A program made the position numbers and the translations under genes. This document shows, piece by piece, positions 55,890 to 64,000 of a DNA stretch of 64,000 nucleotides. Within the stretch, counting starts at the first letter, position 1, and the number at the start of each line of letters is the position of its first letter. Where the stretch lies: positions 434,001 through 498,000 of the forward strand of contig NZ_BQHJ01000001.1 in assembly GCF_021603645.1 (NCBI RefSeq), in the 5' to 3' direction. The notes beneath the pieces are model-generated. The model worked only from the letters and a program-made list of their open reading frames with translations. It had not been told where the DNA came from and did not search any database. Source of the stretch: Pseudomonas pseudonitroreducens (GTDB taxonomy: Bacteria > Pseudomonadota > Gammaproteobacteria > Pseudomonadales > Pseudomonadaceae).

Positions 55890-58800
55890 TTAGTGAGTCT
55901 GTGGCGTGAGGCGCTCGAGCAGCGCCTCCAGCGTGTTGAAGCGTTCTTCCGGGCGCTCCATCGGCACCTGGAATTTGAAGAGGGTGGCCCCTTCGAATTT
56001 GTACCGATTGGGCTGGCTCTGGATCATCTTGATCAGCACCAGCGGGTCGACGCAGGTATCGGCGGCGAATTCTACCCGGCCTCCCTGGGGGCCGGCATCT
56101 ACCTTGACGATCCCGAGCTTTTCCGCCTGCAGTTTCAGCAAAGTCAGACGGATAAGGTTCTTCGCCGGCTCCGGCAGCAGACCGAAACGGTCGATCATTT
56201 CCACCTGCAGCTCGCGCAGGCCGTCTTCGTCGGCGGCGTTGGCTATACGCTTGTAGAGGATCAGGCGGGCGTGGACGTCCGGCAGGTAGTCTTCCGGGAT
56301 CAGCGCCGGCACGCGCAGGTTGATGTCCGGGCCGCCGCCCAGCGGCTGTTCCAGGTTCGGCTGCTCGCCCTTGCGGATGGCCTTTACGGCGCGCTCGAGC
56401 ATTTCCATATAGAGCGTGAAGCCCACTGCCTGGATCTGCCCGCTCTGACCATCGCCGAGCAGTTCGCCGGCGCCGCGGATTTCCAGGTCGTGGGTGGCCA
56501 GCACGAAGCCGGCGCCAAGGTCCTGGGCGTTGGCGATGGCTTCCAGGCGCTTTTCGGCATCCGGGGTCATCTGCTTGCGCGGCGGGGTCAGCAGGTAGGC
56601 GTAGGCCTGGTGGTGGCTGCGGCCGACGCGCCCGCGCAGCTGGTGCAGCTGGGCCAGGCCGAACTTGTCGGCGCGCTCGATGAGGATGGTGTTGGCGCTG
56701 GGCACGTCGATGCCGGTCTCGATGATGGTCGAGGCCACCAGCACGTTGAAGCGCTTGTGGTAGAAGTCGCTCATCACCCGTTCCAGGTCGCGCTCGTTCA
56801 TCTGCCCGTGGCCGATGCCGATGCGCGCTTCGGGAACCAGCTCCGCGAGGTCGCGGGCGCACTTCTCGATGGTCTTCACTTCGTTATGCAGGAAGTACAC
56901 CTGGCCGCCGCGCAGCAGCTCGCGCAGCAGGGCTTCCTTGATCACCGACTTCTGCTCTTCCATGACGAAGGTGCGCACGGACAACCGGCGCGCCGGCGGC
57001 GTGGCGATGATCGACAGGTCGCGCATGCCGGCGACCGCCATGTTCAGGGTACGCGGGATCGGCGTGGCGGTGAGGGTGAGGATGTCCACCTCGCTGCGCA
57101 GCGCCTTGAGCTGCTCTTTCTGCCGTACGCCGAAGCGGTGCTCTTCGTCGATGATCACCAGGCCGAGGTTCTTGAACTTCACATCGTCCTGCAACAGTTT
57201 GTGGGTGCCGATGACGATGTCGACCTTGCCCTCGGCGAGCTGACCCACGGCTCCTTCGACTTCCTTGGCAGACTTGAAGCGGCTCATCACCTCGACCGTC
57301 ACCGGCCAGTCGGCGAAGCGGTCGCGGAAGCTGTTGTAGTGCTGCTGGGCGAGGAGGGTGGTCGGCACCAGCACGGCGACCTGCTTGCCGCTGTGCACCG
57401 CGACGAAGGCCGCGCGCATGGCTACTTCGGTCTTGCCGAAGCCCACGTCGCCACAGACCAGGCGGTCCATCGGCTTTTCCGAGAGCATGTCGGCGACCAC
57501 CGCTTCGATGGCGGTCTGCTGGTCCGGGGTTTCCTCGAAGGGGAAGCCGGCGGAGAAGGTGGCGTAGTCGACCTGCGGGTCCTTGAATGCGTAGCCCTTG
57601 CGCGCGGCGCGGCGGGCATAGATGTCGAGCAGTTCGGCGGCGACGTCGCGGACCTGTTCGGCGGCCTTGCGCTTGGCCTTCTGCCAGGTCTCCGAGCCCA
57701 GCTTGTGCAGCGGTGCCAGGGCGTCGTCGCTGCCGGTGTAGCGGGCGATCAGGTGCAGGTTGGCTACCGGCACGTAGAGCTTGGCTTCGTCGGCGTATTG
57801 CAGGGCGAGGAATTCGGCGTTCTGGCCGTCGATCTCCAGGGTGATCAGGCCCATGTAGCGGCCGACGCCGTGGTCGATGTGCACCACCGGCGCGCCTTCA
57901 CGCAGCTCAGTGAGATTCTTGATGACGTTCTCGCCACCGTCGCGGGTCTTCTCGCGACGCCGGCGCTGCATGACGCGCTGGCCGAACAGCGGGCTCTCGG
58001 CCACCAGGGCGATACCTGGCTGGCCTTTGTCGGCGTCCAGCAGCAGGCCTTCGTCCATCGGTGCGATGGTGATCGCCAGGCGGTCCTTGTGCGCCAGGAA
58101 GCCCGGCCAGCCTTCGACCTCGACCGGGCGCAGCTTCAGCCGCGCCAGCAGTTCCAGCAGCACCTCGCGGCGACCGGCAGATTCGGCGGTGAAGAGGATG
58201 CGTCCGTCGAACTGCTCGATGAACTGCCGCAGGCGCGCCAGCGGCTCGCTGGCCTTGGCCTCGATGGCCAGCTCCGGCAGCGGCTCGGCAGGGAAGCGCT
58301 CGCGGCCGACGCCGGTCTCGATGGGCTCGGGGCTGACCACCACACGCGGCCAGTTCTTCAGGCGGGCGAAGCAGTCCTCTACCGGCAGGAAGACTTCAGC
58401 GGGCGGCAGCAGCGGGCGCTCCGGGTCGTAGCGGCGGTCTTCGTAGCGGTTGCGTACGTCGGTCCAGAACTGCTCGGCGGCGGTTTCGATGCCCGGCAAG
58501 GAGAACACCTGGGTGTCCTGTGGCAGGTAGTCGAACAGCGTCGATGTCTCGCCATCTTCGAAGAACAGCGGGATGTAGTACTCGATGCCGGAGGGTGTCA
58601 GGCCACTGGCCAGGTCCTGGTAGATCGGGCAGCGGCGGTAGTCGACGTCGAAGCGCTCGCGGAAGCGACCGCGGAAGCCGGTCACCGCTTCCTTGCGCAG
58701 CGGGAACTCGCGCGCCGGCAGCAGGCGGATGCTCTCCACCTTGTCGATGGAACGCTGGGTTTCCGGATCGAATGTACGAAGTGTCTCGATTTCGTCGTCG

Positions 58801-59354
58801 AACAGGTCGATTCGGTAGGGTAGTTCGCTGCCCATCGGGAACAGGTCGATCAGCGCGCCGCGCACGGCGAACTCGCCGTGCTCGTACACGGTATCCACGC
58901 AGCGATAGCCGGCGGCTTCGAAGCGGCTGCGCATCTGCTCGACGTCGAGCTTCTGGCCGACGTCCAGCACCAGGCTGCTGCCCAGCAGGAACTTGGCCGG
59001 CGCCAGACGGTGCAGAGCGGTGGTGATGGGCACCACCAGTACGCCGCGGCGCAGCTCGGGCAGTTGGTAAAGGGCAGCGACGCGCTGGGAGATGATGTCC
59101 TGGTGCGGCGAGAAGACGTCGTAGGGCAGGGTTTCCCAGTCCGGCAGTTGCAGCACTGGCAGGTCCGGCGCGAAGAAGCGCAGCTCCTGCTCCAGGCGCT
59201 CGGCGCTCTGGCTGTCGGCGGTCAGCAACAGGGTGAAACGTTTGGCTGGGCCGGCCGCTTCTGCAATGGCCAGGCTCAGGGCGGCCCCGGGGAGGTTGCC
59301 CCAGGATTGCTTGCCGGCAGCAGTCGGCAATGTAGGAATGCGCAATACGGACAC
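55890..59354 (-). CDS. mfd: Transcription-repair coupling factor Mfd
   Basis: A 1154-residue DNA translocase that removes stalled RNA polymerase and recruits UvrA. N-terminal UvrB-like region (LPDWETLPYDVFSPHQDI), the RNA-polymerase interaction domain near VHIDHGVGRYMGL, the helicase core with Walker A CGDVGFGKTEVAMRAAF and DEEHRFGVRQKE, motif TATPIPRTLNMA, the RecG-like QLRGRVGRS, and the C-terminal TRCF domain. All expected domains are present. It is expressed with csiV. Confidence 0.96.
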   Translation of the reverse strand: MSVLRIPTLPTAAGKQSWGNLPGAALSLAIAEAAGPAKRFTLLLTADSQSAERLEQELRFFAPDLPVLQLPDWETLPYDVFSPHQDIISQRVAALYQLPELRRGVLVVPITTALHRLAPAKFLLGSSLVLDVGQKLDVEQMRSRFEAAGYRCVDTVYEHGEFAVRGALIDLFPMGSELPYRIDLFDDEIETLRTFDPETQRSIDKVESIRLLPAREFPLRKEAVTGFRGRFRERFDVDYRRCPIYQDLASGLTPSGIEYYIPLFFEDGETSTLFDYLPQDTQVFSLPGIETAAEQFWTDVRNRYEDRRYDPERPLLPPAEVFLPVEDCFARLKNWPRVVVSPEPIETGVGRERFPAEPLPELAIEAKASEPLARLRQFIEQFDGRILFTAESAGRREVLLELLARLKLRPVEVEGWPGFLAHKDRLAITIAPMDEGLLLDADKGQPGIALVAESPLFGQRVMQRRRREKTRDGGENVIKNLTELREGAPVVHIDHGVGRYMGLITLEIDGQNAEFLALQYADEAKLYVPVANLHLIARYTGSDDALAPLHKLGSETWQKAKRKAAEQVRDVAAELLDIYARRAARKGYAFKDPQVDYATFSAGFPFEETPDQQTAIEAVVADMLSEKPMDRLVCGDVGFGKTEVAMRAAFVAVHSGKQVAVLVPTTLLAQQHYNSFRDRFADWPVTVEVMSRFKSAKEVEGAVGQLAEGKVDIVIGTHKLLQDDVKFKNLGLVIIDEEHRFGVRQKEQLKALRSEVDILTLTATPIPRTLNMAVAGMRDLSIIATPPARRLSVRTFVMEEQKSVIKEALLRELLRGGQVYFLHNEVKTIEKCARDLAELVPEARIGIGHGQMNERDLERVMSDFYHKRFNVLVASTIIETGIDVPSANTILIERADKFGLAQLHQLRGRVGRSHHQAYAYLLTPPRKQMTPDAEKRLEAIANAQDLGAGFVLATHDLEIRGAGELLGDGQSGQIQAVGFTLYMEMLERAVKAIRKGEQPNLEQPLGGGPDINLRVPALIPEDYLPDVHARLILYKRIANAADEDGLRELQVEMIDRFGLLPEPAKNLIRLTLLKLQAEKLGIVKVDAGPQGGRVEFAADTCVDPLVLIKMIQSQPNRYKFEGATLFKFQVPMERPEERFNTLEALLERLTPQTH

Positions 59355-59512
59355 GGGCAGTCGTGGCTCCGGTCGAGGAATTTGACCGGCCGGATTGTAA
59401 CTATCCCGATTGACGGATGTCAGTCATGCGACGGTCGCGGATTGCCGGAGAAGGTTCACACCGTCATAATGTAGCCCCTTTTTTCTTCTCCTACATGTGG
59501 AAGGTATTGCCC

Positions 59513-60961
59513 GTGACCCAGAAGCCCGACCAGTGTCTCGGTGAGTGGATCGATCGTGAAGCCCTCGCGGAAGCCATGATTCCGCTGATCGGCCAACTCT
59601 ACCGTAACAACAACGTGGTGACCTCGATCTACGGCCGTGGCCTGATCAACCGTTCGGTGATCGCGATTCTCAAAGCGCACCGTTTCGCCCGTCACCGCCT
59701 GGCCGAAGAAGGCGGGCTGTCGGTTCACGACACTTTCCCGATCCTCAAGGCGATGAGCGAGCTCAAGCTGGGCGCCGCTTCCGTCGACCTGGGCAAGATG
59801 GTCGCCAAGTTCAAGAGCGAAGGTAACGGTCGCAGCATCGAGCAGTTCACCAAGGACGAGCTGGCTGACGTGGTCGGCAAGCAGAATGGCGGCGCCCGCG
59901 AAGGCACCGACGTCGTCCTGTACGGCTTCGGTCGTATCGGCCGCCTGCTCGCGCGCATCCTCATCGAGAAGACCGGTGGTGGCGACGGCCTGCGCCTGCG
60001 CGCCATCGTCGTCCGCAAGGGCGCCGAGAACGACCTGGTCAAGCGCGCCAGCCTGCTGCGCCGTGACTCCGTGCATGGCCCGTTCGATGGCACCATCACC
60101 ATCGACGAGGAACACAACACCATCACTGCCAACGGCAACCTGATCCAGGTGATCTACTCCAACGACCCGGCGTCGATCGACTACACCCAGTACGGCATCA
60201 AGAAAGCCCTGCTGGTGGACAACACCGGCAAGTGGCGTGACGCCGAAGGCCTGGGCCAGCACCTGAAGTGCCCGGGTATCGACCGCGTGATCCTTACCGC
60301 TCCGGGCAAGGGCGCGCTGAAGAACGTCGTGCACGGCATCAACCACGGCGACATCACCGCTGACGACAAGATCGTTTCCGCTGCATCCTGCACCACCAAC
60401 GCCATCGTGCCGGTGCTGAAGGCTGTCAACGACCAGTACGGCATCGTCAACGGCCACGTCGAAACCGTTCACTCGTTCACCAACGACCAGAACCTGATCG
60501 ACAACTTCCACAAGGGCAGCCGTCGTGGCCGTGCCGCGCCGCTGAACATGGTGATCACCGAGACTGGCGCCGCTACCGCTGCCGCCAAGGCTCTGCCGGT
60601 TCTGAAAGGCAAGCTGACCGGCAATGCCATTCGCGTTCCGACGCCGAACGTCTCCATGGCCATCCTCAACCTGAACCTGGAAAAGGCCACCACCCGCGAA
60701 GAGATCAACGAGTACCTGCGCCAGATGGCCATGCACTCGGACCTGCAGAAGCAGATCGATTTCGTTTCCTCGCAGGAAGTGGTTTCCACCGACTTCGTCG
60801 GCTCCCGCCATGCGGGCGTCGTCGATGCCGAGGCGACCATTGCCAACGACAACCGCGTTGTCCTCTATGTGTGGTACGACAACGAGTTCGGCTACAGCTG
60901 CCAGGTCGTCCGCGTGATGGAAGACATGGCTGGTGTGAACCCGCCGGCTTTCCCGCGCTGA
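59513..60961 (+). CDS. gap: Glyceraldehyde-3-phosphate dehydrogenase, GapB-type with N-terminal extension
   Basis: A 482-residue GAPDH of the long pseudomonad type. About 130 residues precede the Rossmann start VVLYGFGRIGRLLARIL; the catalytic Cys lies in SAASCTTNAIVPV and the His in VETVHSFTNDQNLID. It oxidises glyceraldehyde-3-phosphate, probably in the gluconeogenic direction (inference from the PA3001 group). GTG 59513 with a GGAAGG site 7 bases upstream is chosen; ATG 59495 and the frame opening at 59417 lack good sites. It is divergent from mfd. Confidence 0.9.
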   Translation: MTQKPDQCLGEWIDREALAEAMIPLIGQLYRNNNVVTSIYGRGLINRSVIAILKAHRFARHRLAEEGGLSVHDTFPILKAMSELKLGAASVDLGKMVAKFKSEGNGRSIEQFTKDELADVVGKQNGGAREGTDVVLYGFGRIGRLLARILIEKTGGGDGLRLRAIVVRKGAENDLVKRASLLRRDSVHGPFDGTITIDEEHNTITANGNLIQVIYSNDPASIDYTQYGIKKALLVDNTGKWRDAEGLGQHLKCPGIDRVILTAPGKGALKNVVHGINHGDITADDKIVSAASCTTNAIVPVLKAVNDQYGIVNGHVETVHSFTNDQNLIDNFHKGSRRGRAAPLNMVITETGAATAAAKALPVLKGKLTGNAIRVPTPNVSMAILNLNLEKATTREEINEYLRQMAMHSDLQKQIDFVSSQEVVSTDFVGSRHAGVVDAEATIANDNRVVLYVWYDNEFGYSCQVVRVMEDMAGVNPPAFPR

Positions 60962-60980
60962 TCCAGGCGGTCTAGATAAA

Positions 60981-61005
60981 CGGGAGCTCTCGGGCTCCCG
61001 TTTTT
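60981..61005 (+). terminator. Rho-independent terminator of gap
   Basis: CGGGAGC-TCTCG-GGCTCCCG followed by five T residues. Confidence 0.88.
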
Positions 61006-61069
61006 CGTTACTGGCTCCACCATAAACATCAATAAAACCTGCCAATTCCTGAACCTGGAAAGACTTCAA

Positions 61070-62470
61070 ATGGATGGACAACATCTGCATGAAGGCGAGC
61101 TGAAGCGCGGTCTGAAGAACCGCCACATCCAGCTGATCGCCCTCGGCGGCGCCATCGGTACCGGCCTGTTCCTGGGCTCTGCCGGCGTCCTGCAATCTGC
61201 CGGCCCGTCGATGATCCTCGGCTATGCCATCGGCGGCTTCATTGCCTTCCTGATCATGCGCCAGCTCGGCGAGATGATCGTCGAGGAACCTGTGGCCGGT
61301 TCTTTCAGCCACTTCGCGCACAAGTACTGGGGCGGGTTTGCCGGCTTCATGTCTGGCTGGAACTACTGGGTGCTGTACATCCTGGTTGGCATGTCGGAGC
61401 TGACGGCGGTCGGCAAGTACATCCAGTTCTGGTGGCCGGACTTCCCGACCTGGGCGACGGCGGCAGTGTTCTTCGTGCTGATCAACGCCATCAACCTGTT
61501 CAACGTGAAGGCCTTCGGCGAGACCGAGTTCTGGTTTGCGATCATCAAGGTCGTCGCCATCATCGGCATGATCCTGCTTGGCGTCTGGCTGCTGGTCAGC
61601 GGCACCGGCGGCCCGCAGGCCTCGGTGAGCAACCTGTGGACCCACGGCGGCTTCTTCCCCAATGGCTGGAAGGGGCTGGTGATGGTCCTGGCGATCATCA
61701 TGTTCTCCTTTGGTGGCCTGGAGCTGGTCGGCATCACCGCCGCCGAAGCCTCCGAGCCGAAGAAGGTGATCCCCAAGGCGATCAACCAGGTCATCTACCG
61801 GATCCTGATCTTCTACATTGGCGCCCTGGCCGTGCTGCTTTCGCTGTACCCCTGGGATGCCCTGCTGCAGAGCATCAACAGCGCCGGCGATCCCTACAGC
61901 GGCAGCCCGTTCGTGAAGGTCTTCTCGCTGCTGGGCAGCGAGTACGCCGCCAACATCCTCAACTTCGTGGTGCTCACTGCCGCGCTGTCGGTCTACAACA
62001 GCTGCGTGTACTGCAACAGCCGCATGCTCTACGGCCTGGCCGAGCAGGGCGATGCCCCACGCGCCTTCGCCAAGGTCGATAGTCGTGGCGTACCGCTGCT
62101 GGCCATCGGCGTTTCGGCCTTCATCACCCTGGCCTGCGTGGTGGTCAACTACGTGATCCCGCACCAGGCGCTGGAGCTGCTGATGTCCCTGGTGGTCGCC
62201 GCCCTGGTGATCAACTGGGCGATGATCAGCCTGGCCCACATGAAGTTCCGCAAGGCCATGGTCGCCAAGGGCGTGCAGCCATTCTTCCGCGCGCTGTGGT
62301 ACCCCTTCGGCAACTGGCTGTGCCTGGCCTTCGTGGTGTTCATCCTGGGCATCATGCTGCAGATCCCGGGCATCGACGTGTCGGTGTACGCGATCCCGGT
62401 GTGGATCGTACTGATGGCTGGGTGCTATTTCGTCTTCAAGCGCAAGGCCCCGGTCAAGGCTGACGCCTGA
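61070..62470 (+). CDS. aroP: Amino-acid permease (AroP-like)
   Basis: A 466-residue amino-acid permease with about 12 transmembrane segments. It starts LKRGLKNRHIQLIALGGAIG, and TGLFLGSAGVLQSAGPS is the family substrate and cation motif of aromatic amino-acid permeases. EAAEASEPKKVIPKA-like (AAEASEPKKVIPKAINQV) is the cytoplasmic signature. In P. aeruginosa the gene here is aroP1. It probably imports Phe, Tyr or Trp by proton symport. A terminator follows; in PAO1 the nqr operon comes next, but not here. Confidence 0.9.
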   Translation: MDGQHLHEGELKRGLKNRHIQLIALGGAIGTGLFLGSAGVLQSAGPSMILGYAIGGFIAFLIMRQLGEMIVEEPVAGSFSHFAHKYWGGFAGFMSGWNYWVLYILVGMSELTAVGKYIQFWWPDFPTWATAAVFFVLINAINLFNVKAFGETEFWFAIIKVVAIIGMILLGVWLLVSGTGGPQASVSNLWTHGGFFPNGWKGLVMVLAIIMFSFGGLELVGITAAEASEPKKVIPKAINQVIYRILIFYIGALAVLLSLYPWDALLQSINSAGDPYSGSPFVKVFSLLGSEYAANILNFVVLTAALSVYNSCVYCNSRMLYGLAEQGDAPRAFAKVDSRGVPLLAIGVSAFITLACVVVNYVIPHQALELLMSLVVAALVINWAMISLAHMKFRKAMVAKGVQPFFRALWYPFGNWLCLAFVVFILGIMLQIPGIDVSVYAIPVWIVLMAGCYFVFKRKAPVKADA

Positions 62471-62480
62471 ACCGGTTGAG

Positions 62481-62510
62481 AAACGGGAGCTTCGGCTCCC
62501 GTTTTCTTTT
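62481..62510 (+). terminator. Rho-independent terminator of aroP
   Basis: AAACGGGAGC-TTC-GGCTCCCGTTTTCTTTT. Confidence 0.88.
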
Positions 62511-62605
62511 GGTAATGCACCTTTGCCGCAGCGGAAACAGTGCGGCCAAACGCTTGCGGTAGAATGCCCGGCGCCGGGTGGATGATGGACGGCAGGAGGT
62601 GCCGA

Positions 62606-63613
62606 GTGGTGCGTGGAGGCTGGCTGTTGATGGTGCTGGTGACTGTCCTGGCGGGGTGCGGGCAGTCGGTCGAACGCTTTGGCGGCCCGACCATGGGCAG
62701 CAGCTACACGGTGCAGTACGTGACCACGGGCAAGGCGCCGGACACCGCAAAGCTCAAGGCCGAGGTCGACGCGATTCTGGAGAGGCTGGACGAACAGTTC
62801 TCCACCTACCGCGAGGACTCCCTGATTTCGCGCTTCAACGCCCGCCCGGCCGGCAGTTGCATGGCCTTGCCAGTGGACATGCGCAAGCTCTGGAGTTACG
62901 GCGAGCAGCTTGCGCAGCAGAGCGGCGGCGCCTTCGACCTCACCGTCGAGCCGCTGATGAACCTCTGGGGATTCGGCCCGCAGTCGCGCACTGAAAAGGT
63001 TCCGGACGCCTCGGCGCTGGCGCGCGAACGTGCCCGGGTTGGCCATCAGCATGTGCGCCTGGAAGGCGATCAGCTGTGCAAGGACGTCGATGCGCAGCTG
63101 GACTTCGACAGCATCGTTGCCGGCTATGCGGTGGATCAGGTGAGCGCGCGCCTGGCCGAGCTGGGTCTGACCGACTACCTGGTGGAAATCACCGGGGAGC
63201 TCAAGGCTGTGGGGCACAAGCCCGACGGCACGCCCTGGCGCATCGCCCTGGAAGTTCCCAGCAGCGAGCGCGAGCGGCAAGTGGAGCGTTCGGTGGCGCT
63301 GGATGGCATCGGCCTGTCCACCTCCGGTGACTACCGCAATTATTTCGAAGAGGGCGGGCAGCGCTATTCGCACACCTTCGACCCGCGCACCGGCACGCCA
63401 GTCCGGCATGCGCTGGCGGCAGTCACCGTAGCGGATGCGCAGGCCCTGCACGCGGATGGCCTGTCGACCCTGCTGATGGTACTGGGGCCGGAGGAGGGCT
63501 ATACCTTTGCCGAGCGCAACGGTCTGGCGGCTTTCTTCATCGTGCGCCAGGGCGAGGGCTTCGTGACCCGCGCGACGACGCGTTTCGAGGCGCTGTTCCC
63601 GTCGCCTGAATGA
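62606..63613 (+). CDS. apbE: ApbE-family FMN transferase lipoprotein
   Basis: A 335-residue ApbE lipoprotein that covalently links FMN from FAD to threonines of exported flavoproteins. Lipobox VLAGC follows a short signal; FMN and metal motifs include GGPTMGSSYTVQY, VEPLMNLWGFG, DFDSIVAGYAVDQ, VEITGELKAVG, STSGDYRNYFEE and SHTFDPRTGTPV. In the segment usually written AKGYxVD the Lys is Ala here. GTG 62606 is chosen because AGGAGGT precedes it; an upstream ATG pair gives a poorer signal peptide. Its usual partner nqr is absent nearby, so its target must be elsewhere. Confidence 0.88.
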   Translation: MVRGGWLLMVLVTVLAGCGQSVERFGGPTMGSSYTVQYVTTGKAPDTAKLKAEVDAILERLDEQFSTYREDSLISRFNARPAGSCMALPVDMRKLWSYGEQLAQQSGGAFDLTVEPLMNLWGFGPQSRTEKVPDASALARERARVGHQHVRLEGDQLCKDVDAQLDFDSIVAGYAVDQVSARLAELGLTDYLVEITGELKAVGHKPDGTPWRIALEVPSSERERQVERSVALDGIGLSTSGDYRNYFEEGGQRYSHTFDPRTGTPVRHALAAVTVADAQALHADGLSTLLMVLGPEEGYTFAERNGLAAFFIVRQGEGFVTRATTRFEALFPSPE

Positions 63614-63824
63614 AAGCTCCGCCGGGCATGATGGCGGTCCGCCGGGAGGATGAAGGCATGTAGTGGCGGCAAAATTCGCCTACCTGCCGACCAACCGCTA
63701 ATGTGCAGCCTTTTGCCGCAGGGCTAAGCTGCGCCAATGATTTCGATCCGCCTCGGCGCATGTGGTGCCGGGGCTTCGCCGGGAGCGCCAAGCGGGCGCC
63801 CCGGCCTGTTCTGAAGGAGTACGC

Positions 63825-64000
63825 ATGGCTGTCTACAACTACGACGTGGTGATTCTCGGCACGGGCCCGGCAGGCGAGGGGGCGGCAATGAACGCTTCCA
63901 AGTACGGGCGCAAGCTGGCGGTGGTGGACAGCCGTCGCGTGGTCGGCGGCAACTGCACGCACCTGGGCACCATCCCGTCCAAGGCGCTGCGTCACTCGGT
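63825..64000 (+). CDS. sthA: Soluble pyridine nucleotide transhydrogenase, 3' end outside window
   Basis: The first 58 residues of a flavoprotein that interconverts NADH and NADPH. The FAD-binding [20 protein letters not shown] and [18 protein letters not shown] are the SthA signature, where the second redox Cys of related disulfide reductases is replaced by Thr. GAAGGAGTACGC precedes ATG 63825. The gene runs off the right edge. Confidence 0.95.

Noticed and set aside
55218-58823. A 1201-codon plus-strand open frame opposite csiV and mfd
   Set aside because: Antisense to mfd, whose helicase motifs are unmistakable; no motifs of its own.
59456-63451. A 1331-codon minus-strand open frame across gap, aroP and apbE
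   Set aside because: Shadow of three well-recognised plus-strand genes; no family motifs and composition typical of antisense frames.
63825-64000. Missing second redox cysteine in the SthA start considered a defect
   Set aside because: Its absence (CTHLGT) is normal for soluble transhydrogenases.

Overview
This window reads as a high-G+C Pseudomonas chromosome. Gene content and order follow, from memory, the P. aeruginosa PAO1 segment running roughly from dacB (PA3047) down to sth (PA2991): rocA2-rocS2, dgt, an OprD-family porin, mobA/moaB/moeA, cheV, slt, uup, fadBA, topA, lexA-sulA, psrA, nagZ, mfd, a GapB-type dehydrogenase, aroP, apbE and sth. Several differences from PAO1, plus paired inverted REP repeats of the GTAGGAGCGAGC type, suggest a relative of P. 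aeruginosa rather than that species. The species call is inference.

Layout. 1-6.9 kb: the 5' part of dacB (PBP4), a yggL-type gene, a lone receiver protein and the RocA2/RocS2 two-component pair. 6.9-14.1 kb: the key region. The native dGTPase-like gene dgt (minus strand) is split at codons for Ser-Glu-Leu. Between the halves lies a 5.8-kb AT-rich block bounded by a 9-bp direct repeat (CAGCTCGCT at 7634-7642 and 13444-13452). The block carries three plus-strand genes: a DosP/FixL-like heme-PAS GGDEF-EAL protein, a BdlA-like soluble PAS-PAS-MCP protein, and a complete but divergent dgt. The insertion therefore breaks dgt and brings a replacement dgt, yet encodes no recognisable transposase or integrase. 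14.1-18 kb: an EAL protein, a yqjDEK-like membrane operon and an ammonium transporter. 18-23 kb: porin, metallo-beta-lactamase-fold hydrolase, GST with a divergent TetR regulator, a glutaredoxin-like protein and a beta-hydroxyacid dehydrogenase. 23.2 kb: tRNA-Pro(CGG). 23.4-26.2 kb: lipoprotein and molybdenum cofactor genes. 26.4-33.3 kb: an AraC regulator divergent from an operon encoding an alkyl-DHAP-synthase-like flavoenzyme, a GlpD-like dehydrogenase, an FGGY kinase and a YegS-like lipid kinase. 33.4-43 kb: cheV, MOSC protein, LprI-like inhibitor, slt, uup and small genes. 43.1-46.5 kb: fadBA. 46.5-55 kb: topA, lexA-sulA, psrA, an L,D-transpeptidase-like gene, nagZ and MTI phosphorylase. 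55-64 kb: csiV-mfd, gapB-type gene, aroP, apbE and the start of sth, with no nqr operon where PAO1 has one.

How the genes work together. Three themes recur. Cell-wall turnover: dacB, slt, nagZ, an LDT-fold protein and csiV. Cyclic-di-GMP and chemosensory control: RocS2/RocA2, a lone receiver, an EAL protein, CheV and the inserted oxygen-sensor/BdlA-like pair. DNA metabolism and the SOS response: dgt, topA, lexA-sulA and mfd. PsrA, with a double operator at its own promoter, probably also controls the nearby fadBA operon.
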